From Streptomyces longispororuber (lineage in GTDB: Bacteria > Actinomycetota > Actinomycetes > Streptomycetales > Streptomycetaceae): a stretch of 62,475 bases of DNA. Positions 24,362-32,900 of this stretch are shown in pieces. The notes below the pieces were generated by a model. It saw only the letters and a program-made list of their open reading frames with translations, had not been told where the DNA came from and made no database searches. The stretch spans positions 1 through 62,475 of the forward strand of contig NZ_JAMOLN010000032.1 in the NCBI RefSeq assembly GCF_024448165.1. Direction: 5' to 3'. The number at the start of each line of letters is the position of its first letter. The first letter of the stretch is position 1. A program made the position numbers and the translations under genes.

Positions 24362-25102
24362 CTAAGCGATCGGGTAGCCCTGCTCGAACGCCCAACGCCC
24401 GGGCGGGTACGTCGCCTCGGCGAACTCGATGGGACGGTCCTGCAGGTCATAGACCACGTGATGCACGACCAACACCGCTGATTCCGAGTCGAGTTCGAGG
24501 TCGGACACCTCGTCCTCCGTGGCCCGCCGCGCGCACATCCGGTCCTCGGCGTAGCTGCCCTGTCGACCGGTCATGTTCTCGACGTACATGAGCGTGCCCT
24601 CCTGAATCCGGTCAGGGTCACGGAGCTTGGGAGCACGTTCGCCGATGTCGGCACCGAACCAGGACGTCGAGATGGTGATGGGCCCAGTCTCGTTCTTCGT
24701 GACTCGGCGACGATGCACAGCGCGGGTTCCACGGGCCAAACTCAGCGCCTCGGCCACGTAGTCGGGCGCCTCCAGCCAGCCGGCCGAGGTGATGACCGCG
24801 TACTCGCCGGGCGTGTAGATCTTGCCCGTCTGCTTCGCGCGCCCATAGAGCTCCCGAGCGCGCCGATTCACGGCGAGGCTACGGACGTACGTCCCCGATC
24901 CCTGCCGCTTCTCGACCAGCCCCTGATGGCTCAGCGCCTCCAGTGAGCGCGCTGCCGTCGGCCGTGAGACCTTCCAGTCGGCGGCCAGTTGGCGCTCCGA
25001 CGGAACCTCGTCGCCAGGCCTCAAGTCGCCCCGCAAGATCTGATCGCGGATGTGGTGCGCGATCTGGAGGTACTTGGGCTGGGTCTCTTCGATCTGCGGC
25101 AT
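24362..25102 (-). CDS. GntR/UTRA transcriptional regulator 2
   Basis: 246 aa. GntR winged helix in residues 9-75 (VPSERQLAADWKVSRPTAARS) and a UTRA domain. It differs from repressor 1 in sequence and apparently in DNA target: AGTGGCTA/TAGCCACT sites lie before this gene, before the divergent DUF1152 gene, and before the zinc-ribbon gene. Inferred: a local autoregulated repressor for element cargo, separate from the transfer circuit. Confidence 0.83.
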   Translation of the reverse strand: MPQIEETQPKYLQIAHHIRDQILRGDLRPGDEVPSERQLAADWKVSRPTAARSLEALSHQGLVEKRQGSGTYVRSLAVNRRARELYGRAKQTGKIYTPGEYAVITSAGWLEAPDYVAEALSLARGTRAVHRRRVTKNETGPITISTSWFGADIGERAPKLRDPDRIQEGTLMYVENMTGRQGSYAEDRMCARRATEDEVSDLELDSESAVLVVHHVVYDLQDRPIEFAEATYPPGRWAFEQGYPIA

Positions 25103-25118
25103 CGGATCCCCTTCCCTA

Positions 25119-25157
25119 AGTGGCTATGACCAGTAGCCACTATAGGGTGAGTGGCTA
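25119..25157. promoter_or_regulatory. Shared operator between GntR-2 and DUF1152
   Basis: AGTGGCTA (25119-25126) and TAGCCACT (25134-25141) form an inverted pair, and a third AGTGGCTA lies at 25150-25157. TAGGGT at 25143-25148 is a good rightward -10 for the DUF1152 gene and lies between sites. Confidence 0.72.
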
Positions 25158-25182
25158 GCAGGCAAACCCGTACTCTGCCCGG

Positions 25183-26280
25183 GTGACGCGCTTGATCGTG
25201 GCAGCAGGAGGAGGGGGCGACGCCGTCGCCGCCGCAATGCTCGACCGGGCCCTCTATGGAGGCTCCGGGAGTCCGGCAGTGATCCTCACGTACGCGTGGG
25301 ACCGCCTGCTGATCGATCCGGTCCCCGGCCCGCGGGCGCCGGCCGACTTCACCGGTCTCCGCCCTCTGGCGGGGAGCGTGTGGTCGATTCCGGGCGACGC
25401 AAAGCCGGTAGCCCCCTCGGGGTCTACACTCCCCCGGCTGGCATCCGAACTCCCCAACGCCATCGCGCTGATCGATCCTCGCCACGGCGCCCAGGGCATC
25501 ACGCACCAGCTCGAAGAGCTGATCTCGCATCTGGCGCCGGAGTCAATCGACCTCCTGGACGTCGGCGGCGACATCCTCGCCAAGGGCGACGAACCCACAC
25601 TCCGCAGCCCACTCGCCGACGCTCTGACGCTGGCTGCGTGCTGTCAAGTCAAGGCGCCCGTGCGGCTTTTGGTCGCTGGTCCAGGACTGGACGGGGAGAT
25701 CCCTGCCGAGGATCTGCGCGACCGTGTGGGCTCAGCCGCTCTGCGCCTCACGGCCGAGCACGTAGACCCGATCGGCTCGGTACTGGAGTGGCACCCCTCT
25801 GAGGCAACGGCAATGCTGGCCGCGACTGCCCGAGGCATCCGCGGCGTGTGCGAAGTCAGGGACGCCGGCCTACCGGTTCCGCTCACCGACGCGGGCGCCA
25901 TCGTCCACGAAGCGGACCTGGACGACACGTTGCAGCGCAACGAGCTTGCCCGCGCGATCCTGGCGACAAGGAGCCTGGAGGAGGCGGAGCAGCACAGCCG
26001 GGAGATCTGCGGTTACTCGGAGATCGACTACGAGCGCAACAAGGCCAGTTGGCTCACTACCCAGCCGGAGCAGAAGCTCGACCCCGAAGCCACGCTCCGC
26101 CAGCTCGACGCGTTCGAAGCGGACGCCCGCAGCCGCGGTATCACCCACACGACATTCCGCAGGATCACTGAAGCCCTAGGGCTACACGGGTCTCAACGCC
26201 AGTACCTCAGAGCCCTGTTGCTCAGCAGCCGCCCGAAGCAGTACCAGGCACCGCTCTGGCACATCCCTGCCGATGCCTGA
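25183..26280 (+). CDS. DUF1152 protein
   Basis: 365 aa from GTG 25183. The N-terminal glycine loop (MTRLIVAAGGGGDAVAAAML) and IDLLDVGGDILAKGDE are typical of DUF1152, an uncharacterised family with a nucleotide-binding look. A C-terminal extension (about residues 290-365) looks like a helix-turn-helix (FRRITEALGLHGSQRQYLRAL). It is the only element gene besides the GAF-ANTAR gene read rightward, and it shares the GntR-2 operator. Cargo rather than transfer function is inferred; the reaction is unknown. Confidence 0.78.
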   Translation: MTRLIVAAGGGGDAVAAAMLDRALYGGSGSPAVILTYAWDRLLIDPVPGPRAPADFTGLRPLAGSVWSIPGDAKPVAPSGSTLPRLASELPNAIALIDPRHGAQGITHQLEELISHLAPESIDLLDVGGDILAKGDEPTLRSPLADALTLAACCQVKAPVRLLVAGPGLDGEIPAEDLRDRVGSAALRLTAEHVDPIGSVLEWHPSEATAMLAATARGIRGVCEVRDAGLPVPLTDAGAIVHEADLDDTLQRNELARAILATRSLEEAEQHSREICGYSEIDYERNKASWLTTQPEQKLDPEATLRQLDAFEADARSRGITHTTFRRITEALGLHGSQRQYLRALLLSSRPKQYQAPLWHIPADA

Positions 26281-27048
26281 GTAACAACTTTCTCTACTGG
26301 TTCAAGCACCCGGCTGCGCTTCGCTCCGCCGGGCGGGCTTCCCGGCTCCGCTCGGGGCTGCGCTCATGCCTTCGGCCCGCGCTGCCCCGGCTGCGCCGAC
26401 GCCCGCCCACAGTGGATAGGCCCGGAGGACATGAGTCGAGCACCCGACACGCTCGCGGCCCACGGTCACAGATGATGCCTCCGGCGGGGGATCGGCCGGC
26501 ACCGGGTGGGAGGGGGCGCCGTTCCCGGCCGCGGGCACATCGTGGTGAGCGTTGTGGGCTCCCATCCCGTCCACCGTCGACCCAGGCAGAACCGAGCAGA
26601 CGCGGCCCATGGCGTCCAGGTCGTTCGTACAGTGGCGCGCTCCACCTGGACGCCATGAACCACGCCCGCTCCACAGACGTGTGGGTCGACGGCGGACGGG
26701 ATGGGAGCTGGGGAGAGTGGTGGATTGGGTAGGTCTTCGGCTGCACGCGATCCAGGTGCATCTAGCATCCACATTCCGTGGCTGGATCTGGCACTCCAGC
26801 AGATGCTCCGACTACCAGAGGAATACACTCGAATACGTACCGTGAGTCGTCCAGGCGGGGTGGGACTGGCCTCAGCGGCGACTCGGGCGGGATGAAGGAG
26901 AATCGAGGCGGCAGCCAAGACCTTCCGTCAGCGGGCATCACACGGTTCCCTGTAGCCGCCCTGCAATGGCTTGCCTCCCAGTGCATTCCCTGCGTGCCCG
27001 GCCCCCGCTCGTTGCCGCGTGTCCGGGAGGCGACGGAACGGACCTTCA
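26281..27048. other. 768-bp region with no clear gene, holding a nested inverted repeat
   Basis: Several overlapping ORFs exist on both strands, but none shows a domain, codon periodicity or ribosome site worth calling. The notable content is the ~150-bp nested inverted repeat at 26558-26708. The 5' end of the GAF-ANTAR gene and its promoter should lie in the last ~150 bp. Confidence 0.5.
26558..26708. repeat. Nested inverted repeat, candidate replication or transfer signal
   Basis: Outer 27-bp arms (26558-26584 and 26682-26708) match at 26 positions. Inner 14-bp arms (26608-26621 and 26644-26657) are perfect. A ~55-bp stretch related to the right half recurs directly at 27946-28000. Could fold into a long stem as single-stranded DNA, as single-strand origins do. 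Origin status is inference. Confidence 0.6.
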
Positions 27049-27783
27049 GTGTCTGTCGTGAAACATGACGTCCTTACCAGTCAGGCTGTTCTCGACCTGG
27101 CCTTCCGAGCAGACGGCTTCGATGTCCTGGAACTGCTGCACGATCTGACTGCCCATACGGTCAGCCTGCTGGGCTTGCGATCGGCAGGGGTCACCGTCCT
27201 CAGCGAGACCGGACAAGTCGACTACTTGACCGCCTCTGACGAAACATGCCGACGCCTGGAAGAAGACCAGCTCGAACTCGGCGAAGGCCCCTGCCTGGAC
27301 AGCACTCGCAGCGGCAAAATCCTGCCCCCGGTCCTGCTGCGCGCTGCCCACCCCAGCCACGACCTCTGGCCCCGGTTCACCGCCCGAGCACTGCGCGCCG
27401 GCATCACCAGTGTCGCCGCCGTACCACTGCGCACCCCCCATCACCCGCTCGGCGCCGTCAACTTGATGAGCGGCGGGCGAGTGCCAACACGAGAAGATCT
27501 GAGCCTGGCGCAGTCACTAGCCGATGCTGCCGGGATCTGCCTGCACCACCGACAGACCGTGCTCACCAAGAACGAGATCATCGGTCAGCTACAGACAGCC
27601 CTGACATCCCGCATCGTGATCGAGCAAGCCAAAGGCATGATTGCTGCGCGACAGGGGATCGGCATGGAAGAGGCATTCAACCGGCTGCGCGGCCACGCCC
27701 GTTCACGCCAGCAGAAACTCACCGAGCTGGCTACCCACGTCGTGCAAGGAGCCCTCCCGGTCGAAATCGACACAGCAATTTGA
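27049..27783 (+). CDS. GAF and ANTAR domain RNA-binding regulator
   Basis: 244 aa from GTG 27049 (GTG 27058 is equally possible; no strong ribosome site). A GAF sensor domain occupies about residues 15-165 (LLGLRSAGVTVL, GEGPCLDSTRSGKI, ITSVAAVPLRT), and an ANTAR helical hairpin the last ~60 residues (ALTSRIVIEQAKGMIAARQG, EEAFNRLRGHARSRQQKL). ANTAR proteins bind paired RNA hairpins and prevent termination. Common in Streptomyces chromosomes; here it is element cargo. No target hairpins identified. Confidence 0.85.
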   Translation: MSVVKHDVLTSQAVLDLAFRADGFDVLELLHDLTAHTVSLLGLRSAGVTVLSETGQVDYLTASDETCRRLEEDQLELGEGPCLDSTRSGKILPPVLLRAAHPSHDLWPRFTARALRAGITSVAAVPLRTPHHPLGAVNLMSGGRVPTREDLSLAQSLADAAGICLHHRQTVLTKNEIIGQLQTALTSRIVIEQAKGMIAARQGIGMEEAFNRLRGHARSRQQKLTELATHVVQGALPVEIDTAI

Positions 27784-27945
27784 TCGCCCGGGCCGTCTCG
27801 GGGCCGTGGAAGGACGCTCAGCGGTGACCAACGATGACAACTGCTCACAGCTCAATGGCAGGTCACGCCGCTGATCACCTACGCAGCCGCTGGCAGAAGC
27901 ACCGTTAGGCAAGTTGAGGAACTCCAGAGGTCGGCACACGATGAC

Positions 27946-28000
27946 CGCCACGAACCACGACCGCTCCGCGATGTGTGGGCCGACGGCGGGCGGGACGGGA
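27946..28000 (+). repeat. Diverged copy of the inverted-repeat arm
   Basis: CGCCACGAACCACGACCGCT and the following bases align with 26651-26705 at roughly 85 percent with a 2-bp gap. It lies in the 275-bp gap after the GAF-ANTAR gene, where I see no other feature. Confidence 0.6.
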
Positions 28001-28058
28001 GGAGGAAGAGTGGCCAGTGCTCCTGACCATGCGGCTTGTCTCGACTCAACGGCCACCT

Positions 28059-28880
28059 TTAGCGCAACTGAATTGAATCTGATCGCGCCCATTGAACGAC
28101 AGTGACAGCGAGATGAATAACTGCTTGAGATTCCGCCAGAGTGGGTTTTCTCCGACCCTTGTTTGCATGCCGATCAGGATTCGGCCACAGCACGTTAAGG
28201 ATCTCAAGCACGGGCTGGATTGAGTTGTCCATCCCTGGTCCAGGGATGACGAATTTCCAGCGCTCTCCCTGACTCTTCAACGAGCCAACAACGTGCCCCA
28301 GTTGAGCCTTATCCTGCTTCGGGGCGATGATTGGGATTAGGACCGCCTCTACGGCCTTGATCGCGTGGTCCCAAGCATCTGAAGCATCTGGGTCGCGCGA
28401 AAATGCGCGCTCCCAGCCCTGCTTCAGCTCCTCGCTGGCGAGGTCAGCAGGAGAGCTTGCGTCATCGAAGCTCGCTTGGGCTGTCTCATCAACACGGCGC
28501 TGAAGTCCCCGCTCTCTCGTAGCCATCCAGGCGGATCCGCCGGTCGAAAGTGATGTCTCCAGCGACTCCCACCATCCCTTTCCCCGCGTAGAGCACCTCA
28601 ACAAGTAGTCGAGCAGATCCAGATAAAGATCCTCATCCTGCCTGCACTTGTAGAGAAGATCTTGCATTTTCTCTATCGCATTCCGCCCCGCCACCGGCAC
28701 GCGGATAGCGAGTGCCGCCGCGTGGATAAGATTTTCGTTTGTTGTAGGTGAAAGTCGATACCCGAAGACACCCTCAGCCCAATGCTCCAGGGCTGGAACG
28801 AGATGGACAGGAATGCCCTCCTCCATTGCGGCAGATGGTCGTATTCCGCGACGAACCGAAAGAGGAACCCAAGTCGACAT
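28059..28880 (-). CDS. Low-GC cargo protein, possible abortive-infection-like C-terminus
   Basis: 273 aa, GC clearly lower (about mid-50s percent) than everything around it, suggesting recent transfer. The C-terminal half (AIKAVEAVLIPIIAPKQDKA, WPNPDRHANKGRRKP, ESQAVIHLAVTVVQWARS) resembles a family of prophage- and element-borne actinobacterial proteins and is reminiscent of the Abi_C region, with an RH motif but not a canonical RxxxxH pair. TAGCCT lies 6 nt before the ATG, so a leaderless transcript is likely. A defence role is a guess from position and composition. Confidence 0.6.
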   Translation of the reverse strand: MSTWVPLSVRRGIRPSAAMEEGIPVHLVPALEHWAEGVFGYRLSPTTNENLIHAAALAIRVPVAGRNAIEKMQDLLYKCRQDEDLYLDLLDYLLRCSTRGKGWWESLETSLSTGGSAWMATRERGLQRRVDETAQASFDDASSPADLASEELKQGWERAFSRDPDASDAWDHAIKAVEAVLIPIIAPKQDKAQLGHVVGSLKSQGERWKFVIPGPGMDNSIQPVLEILNVLWPNPDRHANKGRRKPTLAESQAVIHLAVTVVQWARSDSIQLR

Positions 28881-29245
28881 GGCGCAAGGCTACAGCGAGA
28901 TAGATTCGAGCGGGCAGGATTTCCCCGAAGGCTGCACCCCCAGGAATCTGGGCATCTATCAGACGGCCGGACTGCACCGTTCGATCATGACCATGTCTCG
29001 CCAGGTTCCGTGATGTTGGCAGATCCCGCGGCATAGCCTGTGTTGAGTGGCGAGGCTGTCCGCACGATCAAGGCCGCGCTGCGGGTGCGACACGGGCCAG
29101 GCCGCCTCACCACCCAGGACCGTGCCAGACCCGTGCCAGGTTGAGCGGGGAGCCACGGGGAACGGCGGGCAACGACCCACGAACCTCGAGAGCCGTCAGG
29201 CCACTCCCCCGCAGCTCAGACACCCAACTCCCCCTAGAGCAGCTG
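28881..29245. other. Right end of the element, non-coding
   Basis: Between the low-GC gene promoter and the right attachment site. No supported gene. The visible feature is the GTGCCAG repeat pair at 29122-29139. Confidence 0.5.
29122..29139. repeat. Right arm-type site, GTGCCAG direct repeat pair
   Basis: GTGCCAGACCCGTGCCAG differs from 16418-16435 by one base. It lies 106 bp inside the right core repeat, against 60 bp for the left one. Confidence 0.6.
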
Positions 29246-29293
29246 AGCTTCCCAAGCTTAGAGCGCGAGTTCGATTCTCGTCACCCGCTCCAC
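29246..29293 (+). repeat. attR core (48-bp direct repeat, partial tRNA-Gly)
   Basis: Identical to 16310-16357. It includes only the 3' part of the tRNA from the anticodon loop, so it is not a functional tRNA. Confidence 0.93.
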
Positions 29294-29302
29294 AGCAACC
29301 TC

Positions 29303-29333
29303 AGGGCCCAGGTCATCGACCGGGCCCTTTTTG
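29303..29333. terminator. Original tRNA-Gly terminator, now outside the element
   Basis: AGGGCCC-A-GGTC / GACC-GGGCCCT with loop ATC and a T-run. Before insertion it followed the tRNA directly. It overlaps the last codons of the GNAT gene on the other strand. Confidence 0.75.
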
Positions 29334-29885
29334 GTGCAGGTCGAGCAGCATCACGTCATAGCCGACCGAGCCGTCCCCCGGGCGGGACTCGCCGATTCTG
29401 CGGTAGCCCCAGGAGCGGTAGGCGGACGATGCCGGCGTGGCGGACTGGTGGACGTTCAGGAGGATGCGTTCCGCGGCGATGGCCGCGGTGAGCGTGTCGT
29501 GCAGGTGGCGGGCGATGCCGCGGCCGCGCCACGGGCCGCGTACGCCGAGCTCCATGAGGCCGAAGGTGCGGCGGCCGTCCTCGCGGCGCAGGGCGGCGGG
29601 GACCGGCTCGGTCAGTTCGTCCCACCAGCGGGTGTCGGGCGGCACCGCGTGGCCGTACGCCATGCCCACCGGCTCGCCGTCCGCGGTGCGGGCCAGGGCG
29701 GCGCGGAACAGGGGGCGGGCGGTCTGCGCGGCGAAGCGCTCGAAGGCCGCGGTGACGTCGTCGGGGGTCTCGTCGTAGGGCGGCCGGGCGAAGACGTCCG
29801 CGTAGACCAGCCGGAACGCGGCCGTGGCCCGGGCCGCGGCCGGACCGTCCATGGTCTCCGCCGTGATCGTGCCCGTCTGCGTCAT
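29313..29885 (-). CDS. GNAT-family N-acetyltransferase
   Basis: 190 aa. The acetyl-CoA site is MELGVRGPWRGRGIARHLHD, followed by the hydrophobic strand ILLNVHQSATPASSAYRSWG, the usual GNAT order. Substrate unknown. An N-terminal Thr/Ala-rich stretch precedes the domain. Its final codons (HQKGPGR-stop) lie in the tRNA-Gly terminator hairpin, so the gene and terminator share DNA. First chromosomal gene after the element. Confidence 0.82.
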   Translation of the reverse strand: MTQTGTITAETMDGPAAARATAAFRLVYADVFARPPYDETPDDVTAAFERFAAQTARPLFRAALARTADGEPVGMAYGHAVPPDTRWWDELTEPVPAALRREDGRRTFGLMELGVRGPWRGRGIARHLHDTLTAAIAAERILLNVHQSATPASSAYRSWGYRRIGESRPGDGSVGYDVMLLDLHQKGPGR

Positions 29886-29942
29886 GGCCCCGCCCTCTCC
29901 GTTCGCCCGCCCTCGCCGCGGCGGACTCTAGGGGCATGACGG

Positions 29943-29967
29943 AGCCCCGGGCCGGTGACCCGGGGCT
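29943..29967 (-). terminator. Terminator of the large surface-protein gene
   Basis: AGCCCCGGG (29943-29951) and CCCGGGGCT (29959-29967) with a 7-nt loop, 30 bp after the stop at 29998. Confidence 0.75.
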
Positions 29968-29997
29968 TCGTCACGCTGTCGTTATGCCGTCAGGGCG

Positions 29998-32900
29998 TCA
30001 GGACGTCCTCCTGCGGACCACGACCAGTCCGGTCGCCAGGGCCAGCACCGCGAGCAGGATGCCGAGCAGCGTCCAGTCCCGCGAACCGGTGTCCGCCAGC
30101 TCGCCCTTGTCGTGGTCGTCGGGGGTGACCGGCGACGTGTCGAAGGTGTTGGTGACGTCGACCTTCGTCGGGCCGTCGACCACCACCTCGCCGTCGTCGC
30201 CGCCGTCCGACGCCTGGTACGTCACCGTGTCACCGGTGGGCACGTCCCGCTCGGTCACCGTGCACGTGGCACCCTTCGGGACGCTGACCGTGCGGCTCTC
30301 GCCGTCCTTGAGGGAGAAGGACCGGTCGGCCGGCGCCAGCGGGACCGCGCCCTGGTCCGTCGTGCAGGCCAGTGCGAAGTCGTACGGGCCCGCGCCGCCG
30401 TTCACCACGTGCTTGGTGACGGTGATCTCGGCCGCCGGGAAGGTGTTGGTCACCGTGATGGCCGCGGTGCCGTCCGCCGAGATGACGACCGGGTCGTCCG
30501 CCGAACCGTGGTCGACGACCGCCTTCTCCGCGCCACCCGTGTCCACTTCCTCGGCCCAGCAACGGGAGTTGACCGGCAGCGGCCTGATGGTGACCGGCTC
30601 GTCCGCCCCCACCTCGTACGACTTGTGGAGCACGAGGTCGGAGGCGCCGCCGGCGGCGTTCGGCAGGGCGCAGGAGACGTCGACCTTGTAGGTGCGGCCG
30701 TCCGCGTACTGCGCGGCGTCGCCGTCGACCGACTTGATCAGCTGCAGCGCGCCGAGCTCGAAGGCGTTCGAGATGCGGGCCGTCTGCACCGACGTGGTGC
30801 CCAGGCCCGGTTCGATGGTGACCTCCACCGGGTTGCTCTGCGGATGGTCGGAGGTGCCGCCGCGGGCCGCCTCCTCCCACACCTGGCAGTCGGCGCCGGC
30901 CGGGATCCCGGTGACGGTGACCGGCTTGTCGGCGGAGACCCGGTAGGTCTGGTCGATGACGGTCTGGTCGGCCCTGCCCTGCGGGTGGATGACGCAGGTG
31001 ACGTGGAACGGGAAGCGTGCCCGCTTCAGGGCGCCGTCCAACTGGTCGGGGTGCGCGCCCAGATGCTTGACCAGTTTCAGGTCGCCGTAGGCGAGGGCGA
31101 CGCCGACCTGGATCGGCTCGTTCGCCTGGAGCACGCGCGGGTTGGCCGAGGGCACGGCCCGCTTGCCGTCGGTGCCGGTGGCGACGGCGCCGCCGCGGTC
31201 CGTGGTCTCGTTGTGGGCGAAGGAGTTCCAGGCGATCGTCGGGTCTCCGTTCTTGGTGACCTTCAGCGGGGTGTCCATCGCGTACGTGATGTCGACCTTG
31301 CCGCCCGGCGCCAGCGGCGGGTCGAAGTCGAGGTCCATGTTGGCGCCCGCGGCGTTCCTGCTGAAGCCGTCGTCCCACACGGTGCTCGGGCAGGTGGGCG
31401 CGCTCGAACCGTTGCCGCCGCCCATGTCCAGGTCGTCGGTGCACAGCGGCTCGTCGTTCTCGTAGCCGACGTTCATCGTGCCGGGGCCGCTCAGGCTCGG
31501 CCGCGTGGCCAGGGCCGGGTCGTCGTCCCAGGCGGTGCCGCGCTGCTGGTCGATGATGACGCCCTTGTCGCCCTGGGTCGGGAAGCGGTCGATGATCCTC
31601 ATGTCGGTGCCGGACTCGGTGCCGGCGTTCTGCACCCGCAGCAGGTAGTGGTAGCGGTCGCCCGGGTTGACCAGGGCGATGCACGGGTTGGCCGTGTAGC
31701 GGCGTCCGGTGGAGTCCGTGGTCATCAGGCAGGAGTCGTCGCCGACCGGGACCGTCTTCTTGGAGAGCGTGTTGTACCAGCCGAGGCCGTCGTTGCCGGA
31801 GACCCACTTGCGGGCCTGGAACGCGGTGCCGGACTTGGCGGTGAGCGTGGCGTCGGCGACGCAGTACAGGCCGCTGCCGAAGTCGCCGTCGCGCTGCGAC
31901 GTGCCGTCGCAGGCCAGGTCCGGGTCGGAGGAGGTGGCGCCCATCGTGTTGGTGACGACGTCACCGGCCTTGATGCCGGCCTCCAGCCGCACGTGGATCT
32001 CGATGGTGAAGGTGGCGCCGGGCGCGAACATCCACGCCTTGCCGTCGTCGTCCTTCGAGAAGTCCCAGGTGAGTCCGGAGATCCGGTCGCCGTCCGAGGT
32101 CTTGCCGAAGACCGGGGTGGGGACGTCCGGGGTGCCGTCGGGCACCTTCGCGTCGATGATCTTGTACGGCTGTCCGTCGTCGCCCTTGAAGGTGTCGACG
32201 AAGGCGATGCCGGGCGGCAGCGCGTCCTTGACGACGAGGTCGGGGACGTTCGCCGTGCCGGTGTTGGTGACCTTCAGGTAGAAGGGGGCGTCCTCGCCGG
32301 GGGCGAGCACGGTGTTGGGCGTCTTGCTGACGTCCAGGACCGGGTCGCCCTTGACCAGGTCGAGGGTCGCGTCGACCGGGTCGATGGCCTTGGGGCTGTC
32401 CTCGGACTGCAGCTTGGTGAGGAACTCACCGCTGACCGTGTCCTCCAGGTGGGTGGGGACGGGCCCGCCGGTGGAGCGCAGCTTCTCCCGGGGGCTGATG
32501 TCGAGGAGGAGGATGCCGGAGCAGCTCTGCCCCGCGCACTCGGGCTTGATGACGTAGCCGTCGTTGCTGGTGCTGGTGGAGCTGTAGGTGGCGCGGATGC
32601 CGGTCACGTCGGCGGCGTCCACGCCGGACGGCAGGGCGGCCGACGAGGCCGGAGTGCCGTTCACCCAGGCGCCGTTGACGTACGCGTCGATCTGTACGCG
32701 GTTGGCACCGGCCGGCATCTGGTTCGACTTGATGGAGACGAGGTCGACGGCGTCGAAGAAGTCCTCGTCGCGGTCGGTCATCCTCAGGTACTTCGCCGAC
32801 ATGTTGCCGGTGTTGGCGACGGTGAGCCGCATGTCGGCGTGCTGGCGCGGCAGTCCGGGCACGTACTCGGGCAGGGTGCCCGGGCTGATCGACTTGTTGA

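Larger units (their letters stand above)
16310..29293. mobile_element. Integrated AICE (SLP1/pSAM2-type) in tRNA-Gly(CCC), about 13.0 kb
   Basis: Bounded by identical 48-bp direct repeats from the tRNA-Gly 3' end. It contains the three AICE modules: int/xis, a RepSA-type replication initiator, and an FtsK/TraB-type DNA translocase with small spread proteins, plus two GntR-family repressors. Such elements excise, replicate by rolling circle and transfer as double-stranded DNA through TraB. All core genes look intact, so the element may be functional. Cargo is an ATPase/zinc-ribbon pair, DUF1152, GAF-ANTAR and a low-GC protein. Confidence 0.92.

Noticed and set aside
26294..26918. Overlapping minus-strand ORFs of about 150 codons
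   Set aside because: They span the nested inverted repeat, have Arg/Pro/Ser-rich translations without domains, and lack ribosome sites.
29246..29293. A second tRNA-Gly
   Set aside because: Only the 3' portion is present; it is the attR repeat.
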